From: Centrapalus pauciflorus
Taxonomy: Eukaryota > Streptophyta > Magnoliopsida > Asterales > Asteraceae
Assembly: GCA_020465985.1 (NCBI GenBank)
Contig: JAANYP010009689.1
Location: forward strand, 45,711 to 109,710
Length of the DNA stretch: 64,000 bases
Reading direction: 5' to 3'
Position numbers and translations under genes: made by a program. The notes below the pieces were generated by a model. The model did no database searches, was not told where the DNA came from, and saw only the letters and a program-made list of their open reading frames with translations. Each line of letters begins with the position of its first letter. Positions within the stretch are counted from its first letter, which is position 1. Positions 22,222 through 33,971 of the stretch are shown here, in pieces.

Positions 22222-23852
22222 TCACTCTGGGTTACGCATTCCATTTAGTTGAATCAAGTATTCAAAACGTGACTTATCAAAAGCTTTGGTAAATAAATCA
22301 GCATTATTATCATCCATTGCCACTTTTACCAGCTTGATTAAATTCTTTTCAGCACAATCACGTATAAAATGATGTCTTATGTCTATGTGCTTGGTTTTAT
22401 TATGTTTAACTGGATTATTAGCTATGGCAATTGTTGACTGGTTATCTATCCTAATAGGAGTATGCGTGTAAGTCAAACCGTAATCCCGCAATTGTTGTTG
22501 TATCCACAGAACCTGTGAATAGCAACGTATTCGGCCTCGCACGTTGACACGGCTACCGAAGTCTGTTTCTTGCATTGCCAGGAAACGAGTCTCCCTCCTA
22601 GGAACTGACAACCTCCAGTTATTGACTTGCGCGTCAAGCTGCATCCTCTGTAGTCTGAGTCCGTGAACGCCTCCAATTCCAGATCGCCCTCCGCGTGATA
22701 CCAAAGTCCCCGCTTCGGTTTCGACTTGAGGTATCGTAGAATCCGCTTCACAGCTTTCATGTGCATCTCTTTCGGATTAGCTTGAAACCTAGCACAAATA
22801 CAAACAGCAAACATAATATCAGGTCTTGAAGCAGTTAAATACATAAGTGACCCAATCATGGCCCGATATAATGTCGGATCCACATCGGTATCACTTTCAG
22901 TACCCGGTCCGAGATTGTGATTCACTTGAATCGGCGTGCTGAAATGAGATGTCAGTTTTGTTCCTTCCATCCCGAAGCGCTCTAATATGTCGTAGACATA
23001 CTTCGTCTGATGGATAAACATCCCCTCCTTCTTTTGGTCAACTTGCAAACCCAAAAAGAAATTCAACTCACCCATTGCACTCATCTCGAATTTTGACTTC
23101 ATCACCTTTTCAAAATCCTTGCACATTTGCTCGTCTGATGATCCAAAGATGATATCATCGACGTACACTTGTACCAAGATGAAGTGTTCTCCTTTTCGTT
23201 TCACGAACAACGTACTGTCTATCCTTCCTCTTTCAAACCCATTTTCTAACAGATGGTTGGATAGAGTCTCGTACCACGCCCTTAGTGCTTGATGCAATCC
23301 ATACAGAGCCTTATCTAATCGATATACTCTGTCTGGATATTTCGGATCTGTAAACCCAGGCGGCTGTTCCACATACACCAGTTCCTTCACTTTCCCATAA
23401 AGGAAAGCACTCTTAACGTCTAGCTGATAAACCTTAAAGCCCTTGAAGGAAGCAAAAGCCAGAAACAAACGAATTGCTTCCACCCTTGCTACTGGTGCGA
23501 ACACCTCATTGTAATCGATTCCCTCCTCTTGGTTGAAACCCTTTACAACTAACATTGCTTTGTTGCGAGTGACTATACCCCGATCGTCTCTTTTGCACTT
23601 AAACACCCATTTGGTTCCTATTGCTATTTCTCCTCGAGGTAATGGAACTAACTCCCACACTTCTAGTTTCCTAAATTGTGACAGTTCTTCCTGCATCGCT
23701 TCAACCCAAGAATTATCTCTTAGTGCCATTTGCACGTTTTTCGGCTCTACTTGCGAGATGAAACAAGAATGAAGGCAGGTATGAAAGGCCTCGGAGTCAT
23801 TTATCATCGACAACAACACAGTGTTGTTATTTAAACTACTCCTAGTCCTCAT
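22222..23852 (-). pseudogene. Copia reverse transcriptase-RNase H region, one frameshift
   Basis: This is the Ty1/Copia RT (RVT_2 type) followed by RNase H. From 23852 the frame covers the connection region (NSWVEAMQEEL, TKWVFKCKRD), the palm with VYQLDVKSAFLYG, ALYGLHQALRAWY and the catalytic YVDDIIFGS, then FFLGLQVDQ and SLMYLTASRPDIMFAVC. RNase H begins with AFTDSDYRGCSLTRKSITGG. A frame slip near 22530-22700 moves the C-terminal part (IDNQSTIAIANNPVKHNKTK, HIDIRHHFIRDC, ADLFTKAF) into another frame, ending at 22222. Gag, protease and integrase do not precede it. In A of ALRAWY the usual Pro (QAPRAWY in the plus-strand copy) is replaced by Leu. Confidence 0.93.
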
Positions 23853-23869
23853 ACCCTCATTATTTAAAT

Positions 23870-24170
23870 TCGAGTTAAGTTCTTAAATCCAATTAAAGTC
23901 GAAATTAATGACAAATTCGAAGGTCTTTAAAGTCGAAAGTCCACTTAAATTCGAATCCTTAAATTCGAAACCCAATTAAAATCGAATGTCCCCTATTCGA
24001 CTTTAGTGCAAAGTCGAATCCAAAGTAAAGTCGAAATGGCCAAAATCGAAACCTCTTTTAGGAAACTCGAAAGGAGCGTATTTCGGTCAAACTCGAAATC
24101 TGAGCAAACCCTAATTTCCCCTTAACAAAGTCGAGCGCCGCAAATTCGAGAAACGGCTAATACCTCGAGT
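23870..24170. repeat. TTCGAA/GTCGAA word cluster in the element leader
   Basis: About 300 bp between the primer site and the RT start is dense with aaattcgaa, aagtcgaa, attcgactt and aactcgaaa. It is the same word family as in this element's LTRs and upstream of its post-pol ORF. Confidence 0.8.
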
Positions 24171-24377
24171 TTTTCACGTTTTTCAGATTAAATCAATATT
24201 TTTACAAGTAAAAATATTGATTTTGATAAAAAAAAAGTGAACTACAACAAAGTATTTCCCGGAATCCAATTTGATAAGCTCGAAACACTCAAAAATCCAT
24301 GAGATTAACCGTCCAAAAGCGTCAAGAAACCTAGGATGTATCTTTATGAACACGAAGAACTCGAAGAACACCCCGTA

Positions 24378-24390
24378 GGCTCTGATACCA
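24378..24390 (-). promoter_or_regulatory. Primer-binding site (tRNA-iMet)
   Basis: The minus strand reads TGGTATCAGAGCC, the complement of the 3' end of plant initiator-Met tRNA, 2 bp inside the 5' LTR edge. Confidence 0.95.
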
Positions 24391-24392
24391 CT

Positions 24393-25047
24393 TGTAAGGT
24401 CTTGCAACTACACAGATCTATCTAGACGCGACACACACCGAGTGTGGAATCCTCGTTAGCGGCTTGACGGATATAACACTCACACGGAACACGGAGACTA
24501 CCACAACGTTGTACGGTCGATTACGAACGAACCTACGCGATGATTCTCTCCGAACGAACACAATATCAGCTGATAAACTCGAGATCACCTTTTGCTAATT
24601 GCTCACACGAATTCTGCAAAAGTCTGCTAATGATTCGAGTTAATCCCTAATTATAGAGATCCATTCGAGTTTGTCATGGGACAAACTCGAATCCAGGCCC
24701 AAGGCCCATTCGAATTTGTCCCCCTGACAAATTCGAATCTGCCTTATTCGAATTTATACCAAATTCGAATCTGCCTTATGTGTAAATTCGAATATGCTCT
24801 AAATTCGAATTTCACAAGTCAAACTTCTATTTGAACATATGTTTAACTTATGTTTGAATTAATCGTTGGACTTTATGTTTGAACTTCTTGTAATACATTA
24901 CATCAAGTTCAAACATACAATCAATAAATATCAAACACATATAAACACATATATCAAACACTAGTTAATCATTCAATATCTTGTAACATGACTTAGACAA
25001 AATGCTAACACACTTAGACTGCTATCGTCACACAGGGTGTACCAACA
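24393..25047 (-). repeat. 5' LTR of the minus-strand Copia element
   Basis: 655 bp, the partner of 16389-17046. On the plus strand it starts TGTAAGGTC and ends GTACCAACA, and is followed by the TSD tcaac. Confidence 0.95.
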
Positions 25048-26286
25048 TCAACTCATTTTGTTAAGTTATGAATTAGTTATGATTTTTCAAAGTCGATGCA
25101 ACTTTTCTGCCGAAATTCCGTAGTTCATAAACTTGAAATAACTAGTGATTCTTGTTGTTTATTCAAAGACTAATTGTATAAAAGTTATAAAACACATTTA
25201 TATAACTTGTTTTCATAATATTTATACTTACATAATGTGTTTATATATTTATAAACACATTTGAAGAAAACAAACTTAAAACAAAACTAGTGATTTATAA
25301 ACTTGAGTTTTTATGAAACGTGTTGTTGTTGGTGATTATATATATTATGCAAGACTTATATCAACATAAATATAAGATGTAATAAGTTAGTATTTACTTA
25401 CTTTGATGTATTAGAAGTATGAAAATGTGTAGAAGAGTTGTTCTTGAACTAGTTGCACCAAAGAAACTCTTGAAAAGCTTGAATTCTTGAAGAATAAAGG
25501 AAGAAAACAACTTTGGTTGTGTGAGTGTGGCTATGGACGATTTTGAGAGAGTAAAATGAGAGGTTTTGCTCTTGCAAATGTGTGAGGATGAATGAGAAAT
25601 GATCTCTCTATTTATAGAGAAAAATGGTCATCAAAGTGGAGGTTGAGTGGAGTGTTGGATGAGATGAAAGAAGATGATGAAAAGATTTGATTTTGATGGG
25701 TTATGGAAGTGTGTATTATAAAAATGAAGTCAAAACCTACTTGTAACTCCCTATGGGCAGATTTTTAGAAGATATTTTGATGTATTTTTTTTTTTGTATA
25801 AATGTATTTAGAATGTATTCTTGTATTTCCATTTTTATGTAAATTAATAAATACTTTTGAATGCTTTTGTTTAATGAATTGTTTTAGTCTTGCATAATTA
25901 ATGTTAAGTAAGTGTATTAATGCATGATTAGTGTCACTAACCATAATTTAATTATGTACTTAGTTGCATTAATCCATCATATCGTAAATCGATCGGATTA
26001 ATTGATTTGCCGATTCATCGCACCGATGAATTTGATTCTGATTGAGTTGAACTTTTTCATGAACCTTGTTAATCATTTTGATTAATTTCTAATGACCACT
26101 GATTAGGTTATAATTGACTATTAAATAATGATTAGGTCGTAGTTGCTAACCTGGTTTAATGCCGAATGTTACACAAGACCATGGAAACATTCTGACATAT
26201 GTTTCCTAAATCTAGCTAATAAAAGGGTCTTATATGGCCTAACCAACCCACTAATTTAGTTTAGTGATTTTTTCCCTTTTTATTGT

Positions 26287-26586
26287 GGGTTTATTACGAA
26301 AAAAATCAACATGTTTTCATGGTTCTTGTGTTTTCATCCCTCCATGTTATTATTTTTTTCATAAAAGTCCTCAAATTTTCTTTTTGGTTTAGTGAAATTT
26401 GGACATTAGAACCCGATTTTTTAATTTTTAAAAACCCGGTTCACAATTATAACCTGGGTCTAATGTCCAAATTTCACTAAACCAAAAACAAAAAAAATAA
26501 CTTAAGGTTTTTTATAGAAAAGAATAACATAAATGGATGAAAACGCAAAAAACATGAAAACATGTTGATTTTTTTCATAATAAACC
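26287..26586. mobile_element. MITE, copy 2 of the family at 13963
   Basis: About 300 bp with the same fold-back structure and the same internal phrases as 13963-14269: gggtttatta, ccctccatgttat, ggtttagtgaaatttg, acattagaacccgat. I see no clear target duplication, so the ends have decayed. From 26587 to 27120 the sequence is AT-rich 3' flank of the desaturase with no other gene visible. Confidence 0.8.
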
Positions 26587-27120
26587 TATAAATATTCCAA
26601 ATTTCTTTGAGATTGATCATCAAACAATGCACCAATTTCCTTCTCTCTTCTCATAAGATTGACTATCTTAAATTAGTCATGTCAGTAAATAACTAAATAC
26701 CAATCATCAGCAAAAGGATGTCATTATAAGATAAAGTGGTAGAAGATATATATAAAGTATGTTGTCATTGTAGTTTTCATAGTACATTGATATTATTAAT
26801 AACAATACAAACTTGAAAATAAAGTAATGCAATTAATTAGCAAAAACAAACTAAATTGACTTAATTCTATTTCCTTTCTATTCTTCATAAATTTGAATAC
26901 AAATATTAGATGAAAAAAATGAGTATAATGAATAAAAAAAATTAAACTAAGTGAATAGACTCTCATTTGTAAACCCTAATAATATGTATCAAACACCAAA
27001 TCAACTATCAAATTGCCCGACAACCAATTGTAGCGTCGAACGGTTCATCTGACAGAATGTTGCTTGATATAACGTGCAGGATTGCCTTTCGAAGCAAAAA
27101 CAATGTTAAATCAATAATCT

Positions 27121-30100
27121 TTACCTATTTTTTGGTAAGGTGGTAGAGCTGCTATGGTTAAGGTCAGTGTGGTAGTACACAATGTCTCCGGTATCGTCAA
27201 CGTAATGGTCTTTTTTCAAGCTTCTGACTAGTTCCCCGAGTAGGTGGAAAGGTATCGGCCATGACTTTTTTGGTTCCCGATAGTATTTCCCAAGCACTGG
27301 TTTTGCAGCTTCCGTCTACACGAGAGAAGAATATTATCGTAAGAAGTTATGAATACAAATGTAGGAACTCGTCAGTATAATTAAGGGATAGTGCCGTTTG
27401 CAAATGTTTTTTTTTTATGTTTTATATACATTTAGTAATAGTACATGTTATAATTAGGTATTTAGTGGGTTTGATTAACAACCTAATTAAATAAAAGTAT
27501 GATGACTAAATATGTACATAAACAAAAGTTTGATTACTAAACGGTGAATATTAAATTAAGTATATTGACTACGTAAGTGCGTATATATAAATAAAGCCCA
27601 CTACTTGATTAGAATATACATAAAGGTATCATGTACTAAATGTGTAAAAAGAATTACAAAGCATAAATCAAAATATTTGCAAAAACATACAACTATACAT
27701 GTCATTATCCTTTTAATCAACAATAAAGTTAAACAAAGTTTTGACTTTGGTGGGTCAAAATAACTCATTTTCATGTTAAAAATTGGTATCCATTCTTTGA
27801 TATTTTTAAGATAGTTTGAATAATAAATTACTTACGCAACGAAGCACAATAGAAAAGTATTGTTGTTAAACTATAAAAAATTCCTATCGTGTTTCACATT
27901 TTGAAAAATGATAGTTTTGACTTTTAAAGTCAAAGTGTATGTTTTTCTGCAGTAGAATAATTGGTGACAATTTCAACCCAATTGGTCAAAAAGATGGGAA
28001 GGTTAAGATGACATGTAATAAAAAAACTAAGCTTGAAAATACTTTTTAAAAAAGGATGAATATCTAGAAATGAGGTATTAAACAAATAGTGTTTTGAAAT
28101 AAATATCAATATCAAGTAAATTTTTTTGCCTTTTGGTCGTCAAACCGTTCGACCCGTTTGTTTGTATGGGTCGAAATTGTCACCCCTTAAATCTCATACC
28201 AAACTTCTATAAAGAATTTGCCTAAAAGAGATACAAGTCACAACTTATATCCAATTCAATCCAAAACAATTCAGGAGTTAAGAAGTCAAGAAAAAGAAAA
28301 TTTTGAATCTAGGGGTCAAACAGATATTAGCAACATACTATGTATGATTCAACGTACACTTTCATTTTACTACCATTATTAGTATAATGTTGTCATCATA
28401 GGTAAAAACCAAAAAGTGTTAAACATATATTTGACCAACTAACATTCAAATTCAAACACATTTAGTCACTAAAACTACTTTTGTATCCACTTAGTCACCA
28501 AACTACGTTTCGTACATATGTAGCTACTAAAATTACACACATTTATCCACTAAACAATCATATTTTGTACACATGTAATAGAACAATCAACTAAAGGTTA
28601 GCTACATGTGTACATAAAATAGTTTAGTGGCTAAATAAAACAAATCTGATAGTTAAATGTCAAACATATACTTAACCTTGATAAAAAAAAAGTTGCATGT
28701 ATGTTGCGATTACTATATAACAATATATTGCTACTATTGATAAAAAAAACTATAAGAACATGTAAAAATTGGTAGAAAAATAAAAGTATTATTATATCAC
28801 TACTGATACCTTTTATAGTTCGTTCCTATTATCGGTAAAAAGATGAGAGCATGTTGCTACTTTTCACAATGATACTCCCTCTTTTTCCGAACTCTTTTCA
28901 CAGACAAATCAAGAATAGGTCATAAAAATATTGAAAATAAGTTACAAGAAAATGGAACATTAACGGTTTTTGCACAGATTCATGAATGTTGGGTACTAGC
29001 CTATTTCCAAAAACAATGACTCTGAAGTCTGAAAGATCATCATACTTTCGCAAAAGTTCAGTTATTAAGTGATGACAATTGATATCAGACAATTATAGCT
29101 ATTTTGTCTTTCTTCTATTTTCCTGTTTGGCTTTTCTTATATGAAAGTTTAATGTCAAGAATCACACAATAAAACCTATCAATTAACTACCATTAATTAG
29201 GGGTGTGCAGAAGTCGGGTCAGAACCCTGAAACCGACCATACCAAAACCAGACTGAACCATAACTCGTACCAATCAATCGGGTTCTTAGTTCCAGTTTTT
29301 TAAATTTTTTGAATTTTGGTCCGGTTCAGTCCTGTTTCGTCATTTGTCTTCGTAAAGGTCTAAATAAAACCAGGACAGAAGTCACAGAACTGAACCGGTA
29401 TCATTCGGTCTGGTTCTCCATTCCCATTTCCTTAAAGTTTCAAATATAGTTTGGTCTGGTCCAATCCGGTTTTTAAGAAAATCTCTAAACCACGTAGATC
29501 ACATGTGATTTATCAATAGTACGATTAAACTAACGTTTCTAGTTTAGTTATAAAGTTACCCGTATTTTGTGCATCATAATTATCATTTAAGCATGTGTAA
29601 ACGAAAAAACTGTAAAAAAGAATGGATTCTAATCAAGTAATCATGATCCTGAACGAAAATATGAGGAATGTTGATACTATATTTTTCCTGTAAGTACATT
29701 AGTCGAACGCTTTGTGCTCGAGTCATGACATATGATATGAAAACATGAATGTTTTTTAAGTTGTGTGGAGGGATACTCACCGCCTCGATTAGGTGATAAT
29801 GCGGGATTTGGGGAAAGAGATGGTGAACGACGTGAGTTCCAATGTCGTGATGGATGTTATTAATCCAACCGTAATCACGATCAATAGTTGTTAGTCCTCC
29901 CCTTAGATAACTCCATTCCTGCATAAACAACACAAATTTGATAAAACTTCATTTTCATCTCTTTGTTTCGAGTCTCGCACTCTCGCATATGAAATTTTAA
30001 AAAAATGTGATACCTTTCCACGATACCAAGGAAGTTTATCTTCATGACCATGGTGATGCAAGTAAGTAACAAAATCCAACCACATAACATTTATCTGAAA

Positions 30101-33100
30101 TCGAAGCAAAAGCCAACATGAGGAAATTGCTTCTTTTTTATGTCTCTTTTCCAAAATGAGAGGACTAAGAACCTCGGGCTAATGAGTTTTAATAACGATT
30201 ACCCAATAAGGAATGCCGTAGAGTTTGAGCATTTGCATTGGACCGACAACAAAGTTTAACCCGACAAGAATGGCAACCATTGTCGTCCAACAAATCGTTG
30301 AAGTGATCACATCTTTTCTCTCAACGGGTACGAACAAATCACTACTTGGATCAAAGTGTGAACCACTCTTTCCAGGAGATCTATTCCACTGTAAACAAGA
30401 ATCATGCATATCATCAATAAAAAAGGGAAATAATCAGTGTTGTAAAACTCGGTCTGGGCAGCAAGAGGATTCGGGGAGGAACCGCCAAACGGTCATATGT
30501 TGAGGCGAGTCATTCAAAATCGGCCGAATTTCTCAGGTCAAAATAGTATTATTAAACATATTTCTTGGTATCTACGAATATTTATATTTTTTTTAGTATT
30601 TGTGAACATGTTAGTTCTAGTAGTACAAGCTTGAATCCGATCTATAAGAATGGATCTTAGGCGGAAATAGAGCTCTTTGAAATTGAAAGCGGCATTCCCC
30701 CATTAAGAAAAAAATAAATAGAATCATGGAATTCTCTCATATATGTATAATTCTGAAATTTACACATAAAAATTCCATTCTGAGTACTCTCAGCTTATGT
30801 TGATTACTCGCTACTCCCGGTCGGTCGCTCGAGTACCGCTTAGCGAGTTTTGCAACGTTGAAAATAATTATCACTTAACATCGTATAATAATTATGTGAA
30901 CCATTCTTTTCAGGAGATCTACATATCCTTGGTTTTAGGCAACTGATTATCTGATCTGATTTTCTAAACGACAATACACGTTAAAAACACATAATCTAAA
31001 TGCCTGATAAAAGAATATAAGTTTACAAAAGTACAAACAAGCAAACTTACAAGGTAAAAAGGAAAAGCAAGCATCGGAAAAGGGAGGGTGAACCGTAGTG
31101 TTTTTGTCATCCAATCCAAACTCTTGAATGTTTTCTCCGATAACTATTGGAAGCATAGTGAGAAGTCAAATAAAATTATAAAAGTTTTATACACGAATAC
31201 GAAATGCACACAAGCATGTTACGTCTATGCATATAAGAACATACCGGATGCCATGATTCATCGTTTTCTACGTGTCCATGGTTTTGATGATGTGTTCTAT
31301 GGCTGATTCTCCTGTAATATTCGAACAATTTATTCAAGAAAATGTCTTTGAAATCCCATTAAGGTTTACGATCATTGTTCTCATTAGTTTGAGACCTCAT
31401 GATTGAACGAAAACTTTGCATTTGGTAAACTCACAAATAAAAAGAAACAAGACAAGAAATCTTTGTGTGAATGATACAAGTATAGTTTTGTATAATCATA
31501 TCTAGAATGCTTGTATTTTGTGTTACATATATACGCAATATATACAAATAATATGGAAGAGTGGTTTAAGCAGATCGAAGACTAGATTTAAAACCTAATT
31601 CATGAAAGTGATATAATGCTTCTTGATTCATTTCACAACGCACAAGTTAACAAACGTTTTGCAATTTGCCTATGTATGAACTCTAATAATTTCACCGCGC
31701 ATTTCCAACAAAGAGTGTTTTTGGTGGAATTAGCTTTCAAATCATCTTATTATTGCACTTCAAACAATCAACATACTAAAAGATAGAAAACCATACATTG
31801 CAACCCCTTCATCATGAGTCTCAACGATAAAAAGTTCCATGTTACCAACTTTGCACGATGCAAACTACTATCTAATTTCTCGGGTCAATTTCATATATAC
31901 CCCTCAAAAGTCAAAACATGCGATGAGTGCCTTGAACCTTGTGCATTGTTGATATTTTGGGTATATATATATATATGATATTTCCAAGTTTTTAGGGGTA
32001 TATATGAAATTCATCCTACTTTTTTACTGATGATCAAAGATTCCAAACAAATGTTTTGTCCTTTTCAACCATTTGTCTTTATATATTTCGAACGAGCTAA
32101 ACAACAAAAGTGCCGTATCGTAAATAAAAAGACTAGAAGCGGTCCAAGTAGAGTTATTTATAGCATACCATCCATGATAAGGCACAAGAATTGATGAATG
32201 TAGAAGATGTCCAACGACACTATTCAACTTTGGATTGTTTGAGAAACTCCCATGGCCGCTACAAACAGAACAAAATGAAGAAGATCAAAACATGAAAATT
32301 TCAAGCATACACATTTTGACTTCTGTAATTGAATAGTTAGTTCTTTTTACTCAAATTTTGAAAAATGCTGCAAACAACATTCAACATTTGAATGATGTTA
32401 TAAAAACGATCCAAGTTTTGAAAACCATTGTTAAAACAAAAAACTCAGCCATGTCTGCATTTCAGTAGTTATCGTCAAAAACTTATAACTACACAAAATT
32501 GTTAAAGTCTAGTGACAATATTAGAAATCAAATGAAAGTATGTTACCAACTATTGCAATTTATTGTCTGTTGTCTGTAAATCTAGATAAACTTCTATCAA
32601 CTTTGAACACCATAAATGACTAGTTTGACCATTAAAGTCAAAACTAATAACAGAAATTGAGAATTAATGCTAAATGAGAAGAAAAAATGTATGAAAAATT
32701 ATATAAATCATCAATCATGAACAAGCACAAAAAGAAATCAAAACAACATGAACAAAATCAAAAAGCCATAAATTCAACCATATCCCATTTTGACTTTTGC
32801 AGTCAAATGGTTGATTCTGTGTCTCCCAAAATTAATGGCATTCTTAATTGTCATAAATAGCAACCTACTTTGTCAAAAATCATAACTATAGCAACCTACT
32901 AAAAATTTTACCAATTGCAACAATCTACTTTTTAAATTTTCATGATTATAACCTACTAAAAATTTTCCCAATCATGTTAATCTACTATCTTATTCTACAC
33001 GATTATAACAACCAAATTAAATTTTTTACCAATGATAATACTTTCTAATTTTTCAGGATTATTACTACCAGTTGGTTACCTATACCACATGTTGATGTAA

Positions 33101-33714
33101 CTTAAATTGTTGTCCTGTATAACAAACTACTTTGACCATTGAAAGTCAAAATTAATAACAAAAATTCAAGAATTGATGCTAATATAAATAGAAGAAAGCA
33201 TCTATGGAGATTACCAATCATGACCAAGCACAAAAAGAGCCCAAAACATGGTCCCTTGAGCAACCCAATAAAGTGGCCAAACAACCCAATTATTGATATA
33301 AGCTGCAACAACTGCTAATCCAAGAACAATAGCAACATCCCTAAAAACATAACTCATTGATCTCCATGGATCCTTCACCCAACAATGTTTAGGTATTGCA
33401 GCCCTAATATCACTCAATTTGAATGGTGGCGGTGCCCCTGCATCAAATTCCTCTTCATCCAAACTGCCATTTCTCTCTCCTCTTAAATCTTCTTCAAGAA
33501 GTGATGGAATCTTTAATGGAGCACTCACTTTGATTTCCCATTTTGAAAACCCGTATGGGTTTGTTGTTCTTGATGAAAAGATTGGATCTTTGTGTGAAAG
33601 AAAGAATTTTGAATAGTTGTTTTTGGTTTTTGGGATACATCTTTTTGTGGGTATGGGTAAAGATTTGGGAAAAGGTTTGATGCCATACCCTGATAACATC
33701 AATCCTGCTGCCAT
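27121..33714 (-). CDS. FAD7: Plastid omega-3 fatty-acid desaturase (FAD7/FAD8 type), 8 exons
   Basis: This enzyme converts linoleic to linolenic acid (and 16:2 to 16:3) on plastid glycerolipids, using ferredoxin and a di-iron centre in the chloroplast envelope or thylakoid membranes. Exons, with all introns GT-AG: 33215-33714, 32169-32258, 31245-31311, 31051-31143, 30203-30388, 30014-30094, 29781-29918 and 27121-27315, totalling 1350 nt or 449 residues with a TAA stop. Histidine boxes: HDCGH (165-169, across the exon 1/2 junction), HRTHH (201-205) and HVVHH (368-372). Ser/Lys-rich residues 1-70 look like a transit peptide, separating it from ER FAD3. Membrane segments flank boxes 1 and 3. Exon 8 (ATEAAKPVLGKYYREPKKSW onward) lies 2465 bp past exon 7. 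The frame is intact throughout. FAD7 and FAD8 cannot be told apart here. Confidence 0.96.
28418..28675. mobile_element. Inverted-repeat MITE-like element in intron 7 of the desaturase
   Basis: Left arm ttaaacatatatttgacc...ttagtcactaaaactac and the reverse complement of the right arm ttaagtatatgtttgac...ttagccactaaactat align over about 65 bp at roughly 70%. Two internal repeats of cacttagtcaccaaac also occur. No target duplication is clear. The rest of the 2.46-kb intron is AT-rich; about 29208-29500 starts ggggtgtgcag and has Gly/Asn-type 'ccggttc' phrases like other small plant repeats, without clear ends. Confidence 0.55.
30435..30860. mobile_element. hAT-type MITE in intron 4 of the desaturase
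   Basis: A 426-bp element begins cagtgttgtaaaactcg and its other end reads cgagttttgcaacgttg, a 14/17 terminal inverted repeat. It is flanked by 8-bp direct repeats gaaataat (30427-30434) and aaaataat (30861-30868), 7/8 identical. An 8-bp TSD with CAGTGTTG-type ends fits hAT. It carries no coding capacity. Confidence 0.8.
32861..33065. repeat. Degenerate tandem repeat in intron 1 of the desaturase
   Basis: Three to four imperfect units of about 60 bp share 'aacctactaaaaattttaccaat' broken into tgcaacaatctactttt and atgattataac phrases. Intron 1 (32259-33214) otherwise shows nothing recognisable. Confidence 0.6.
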
Positions 33715-33971
33715 TGTGAGAGAAACCCAGAAAGATGGTGTTCTCTTTCTGTAACCCTAGCTATATGTATGTGTTTGTAACTATGTATATATCTATTCAG
33801 AGAGAAAATAAATGAAATAATAAAGAAAAGGGAGGGAATATTGAAGGTAGAGCTTCAAAGAAGGGCCAATGGGTAATCAATATGTAGAATTGTAGATCAG
33901 TAGATGTGCGAGTTGCAGCAATTTGCTAGTAGCAAAAGTATGCATTAAAGAGCCCTTAAATTTAGGATTAA
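33715..33971 (-). promoter_or_regulatory. Desaturase 5' leader and proximal promoter
   Basis: The minus strand upstream of the ATG has a TATA-like run (gatatatacatag, about 33783-33795) and a CT/GA-rich leader. Only 257 bp separate the ATG from the palindromic element at 33972-35401 and its TSD. Exact transcription start cannot be read from sequence. Confidence 0.4.

Larger units (their letters stand above)
16389..25047 (-). mobile_element. Ty1/Copia (Sirevirus-like) element with LTRs and TSD, internally deleted
   Basis: LTRs lie at 24393-25047 (5', in element orientation) and 16389-17046 (3'), about 98% identical by eye. A 5-bp TSD tcaac flanks both ends (16384-16388 and 25048-25052). The minus-strand primer site TGGTATCAGAGCC (24378-24390) matches the 3' end of initiator-Met tRNA, 2 bp from the LTR. 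The polypurine tract aagggggagtc (17047-17057) abuts the 3' LTR. Between them lie an RT-RNaseH region (23852-22222) and a post-pol ORF (20087-17088). Gag, protease and integrase are missing: only about 540 bp separate the primer site from RT. The element inserted into a Gypsy-type LTR and is young, given the LTR similarity. Confidence 0.93.
15136..26173 (-). mobile_element. Solo Gypsy-type LTR split by a nested Copia element
   Basis: Read on the minus strand, an LTR starts TGTAACATTCGG at 26173 and ends AACGGGGTGTGACA at 15136, the same style of ends as the complete Gypsy LTRs at 43394 and 49004. The two halves (15136-16388 and 25053-26173, about 2.37 kb together) are separated only by the Copia element and its TSD. 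Flanks read caagg at 15131-15135 and caaga at 26174-26178, a 4/5 match to a 5-bp TSD. On the minus strand near 25500-25400 it has a CT-rich leader followed by a splice-donor-like aaagtaagtaaat. No internal Gypsy coding sequence remains, so it is a solo LTR. Confidence 0.65.

Noticed and set aside
29583..29780. Continuation of the desaturase ORF past exon 7 (SIPPHNLKNIHVF...)
   Set aside because: This is intron read-through after the donor at 29780; the conserved C-terminus is encoded by exon 8 at 27121-27315.
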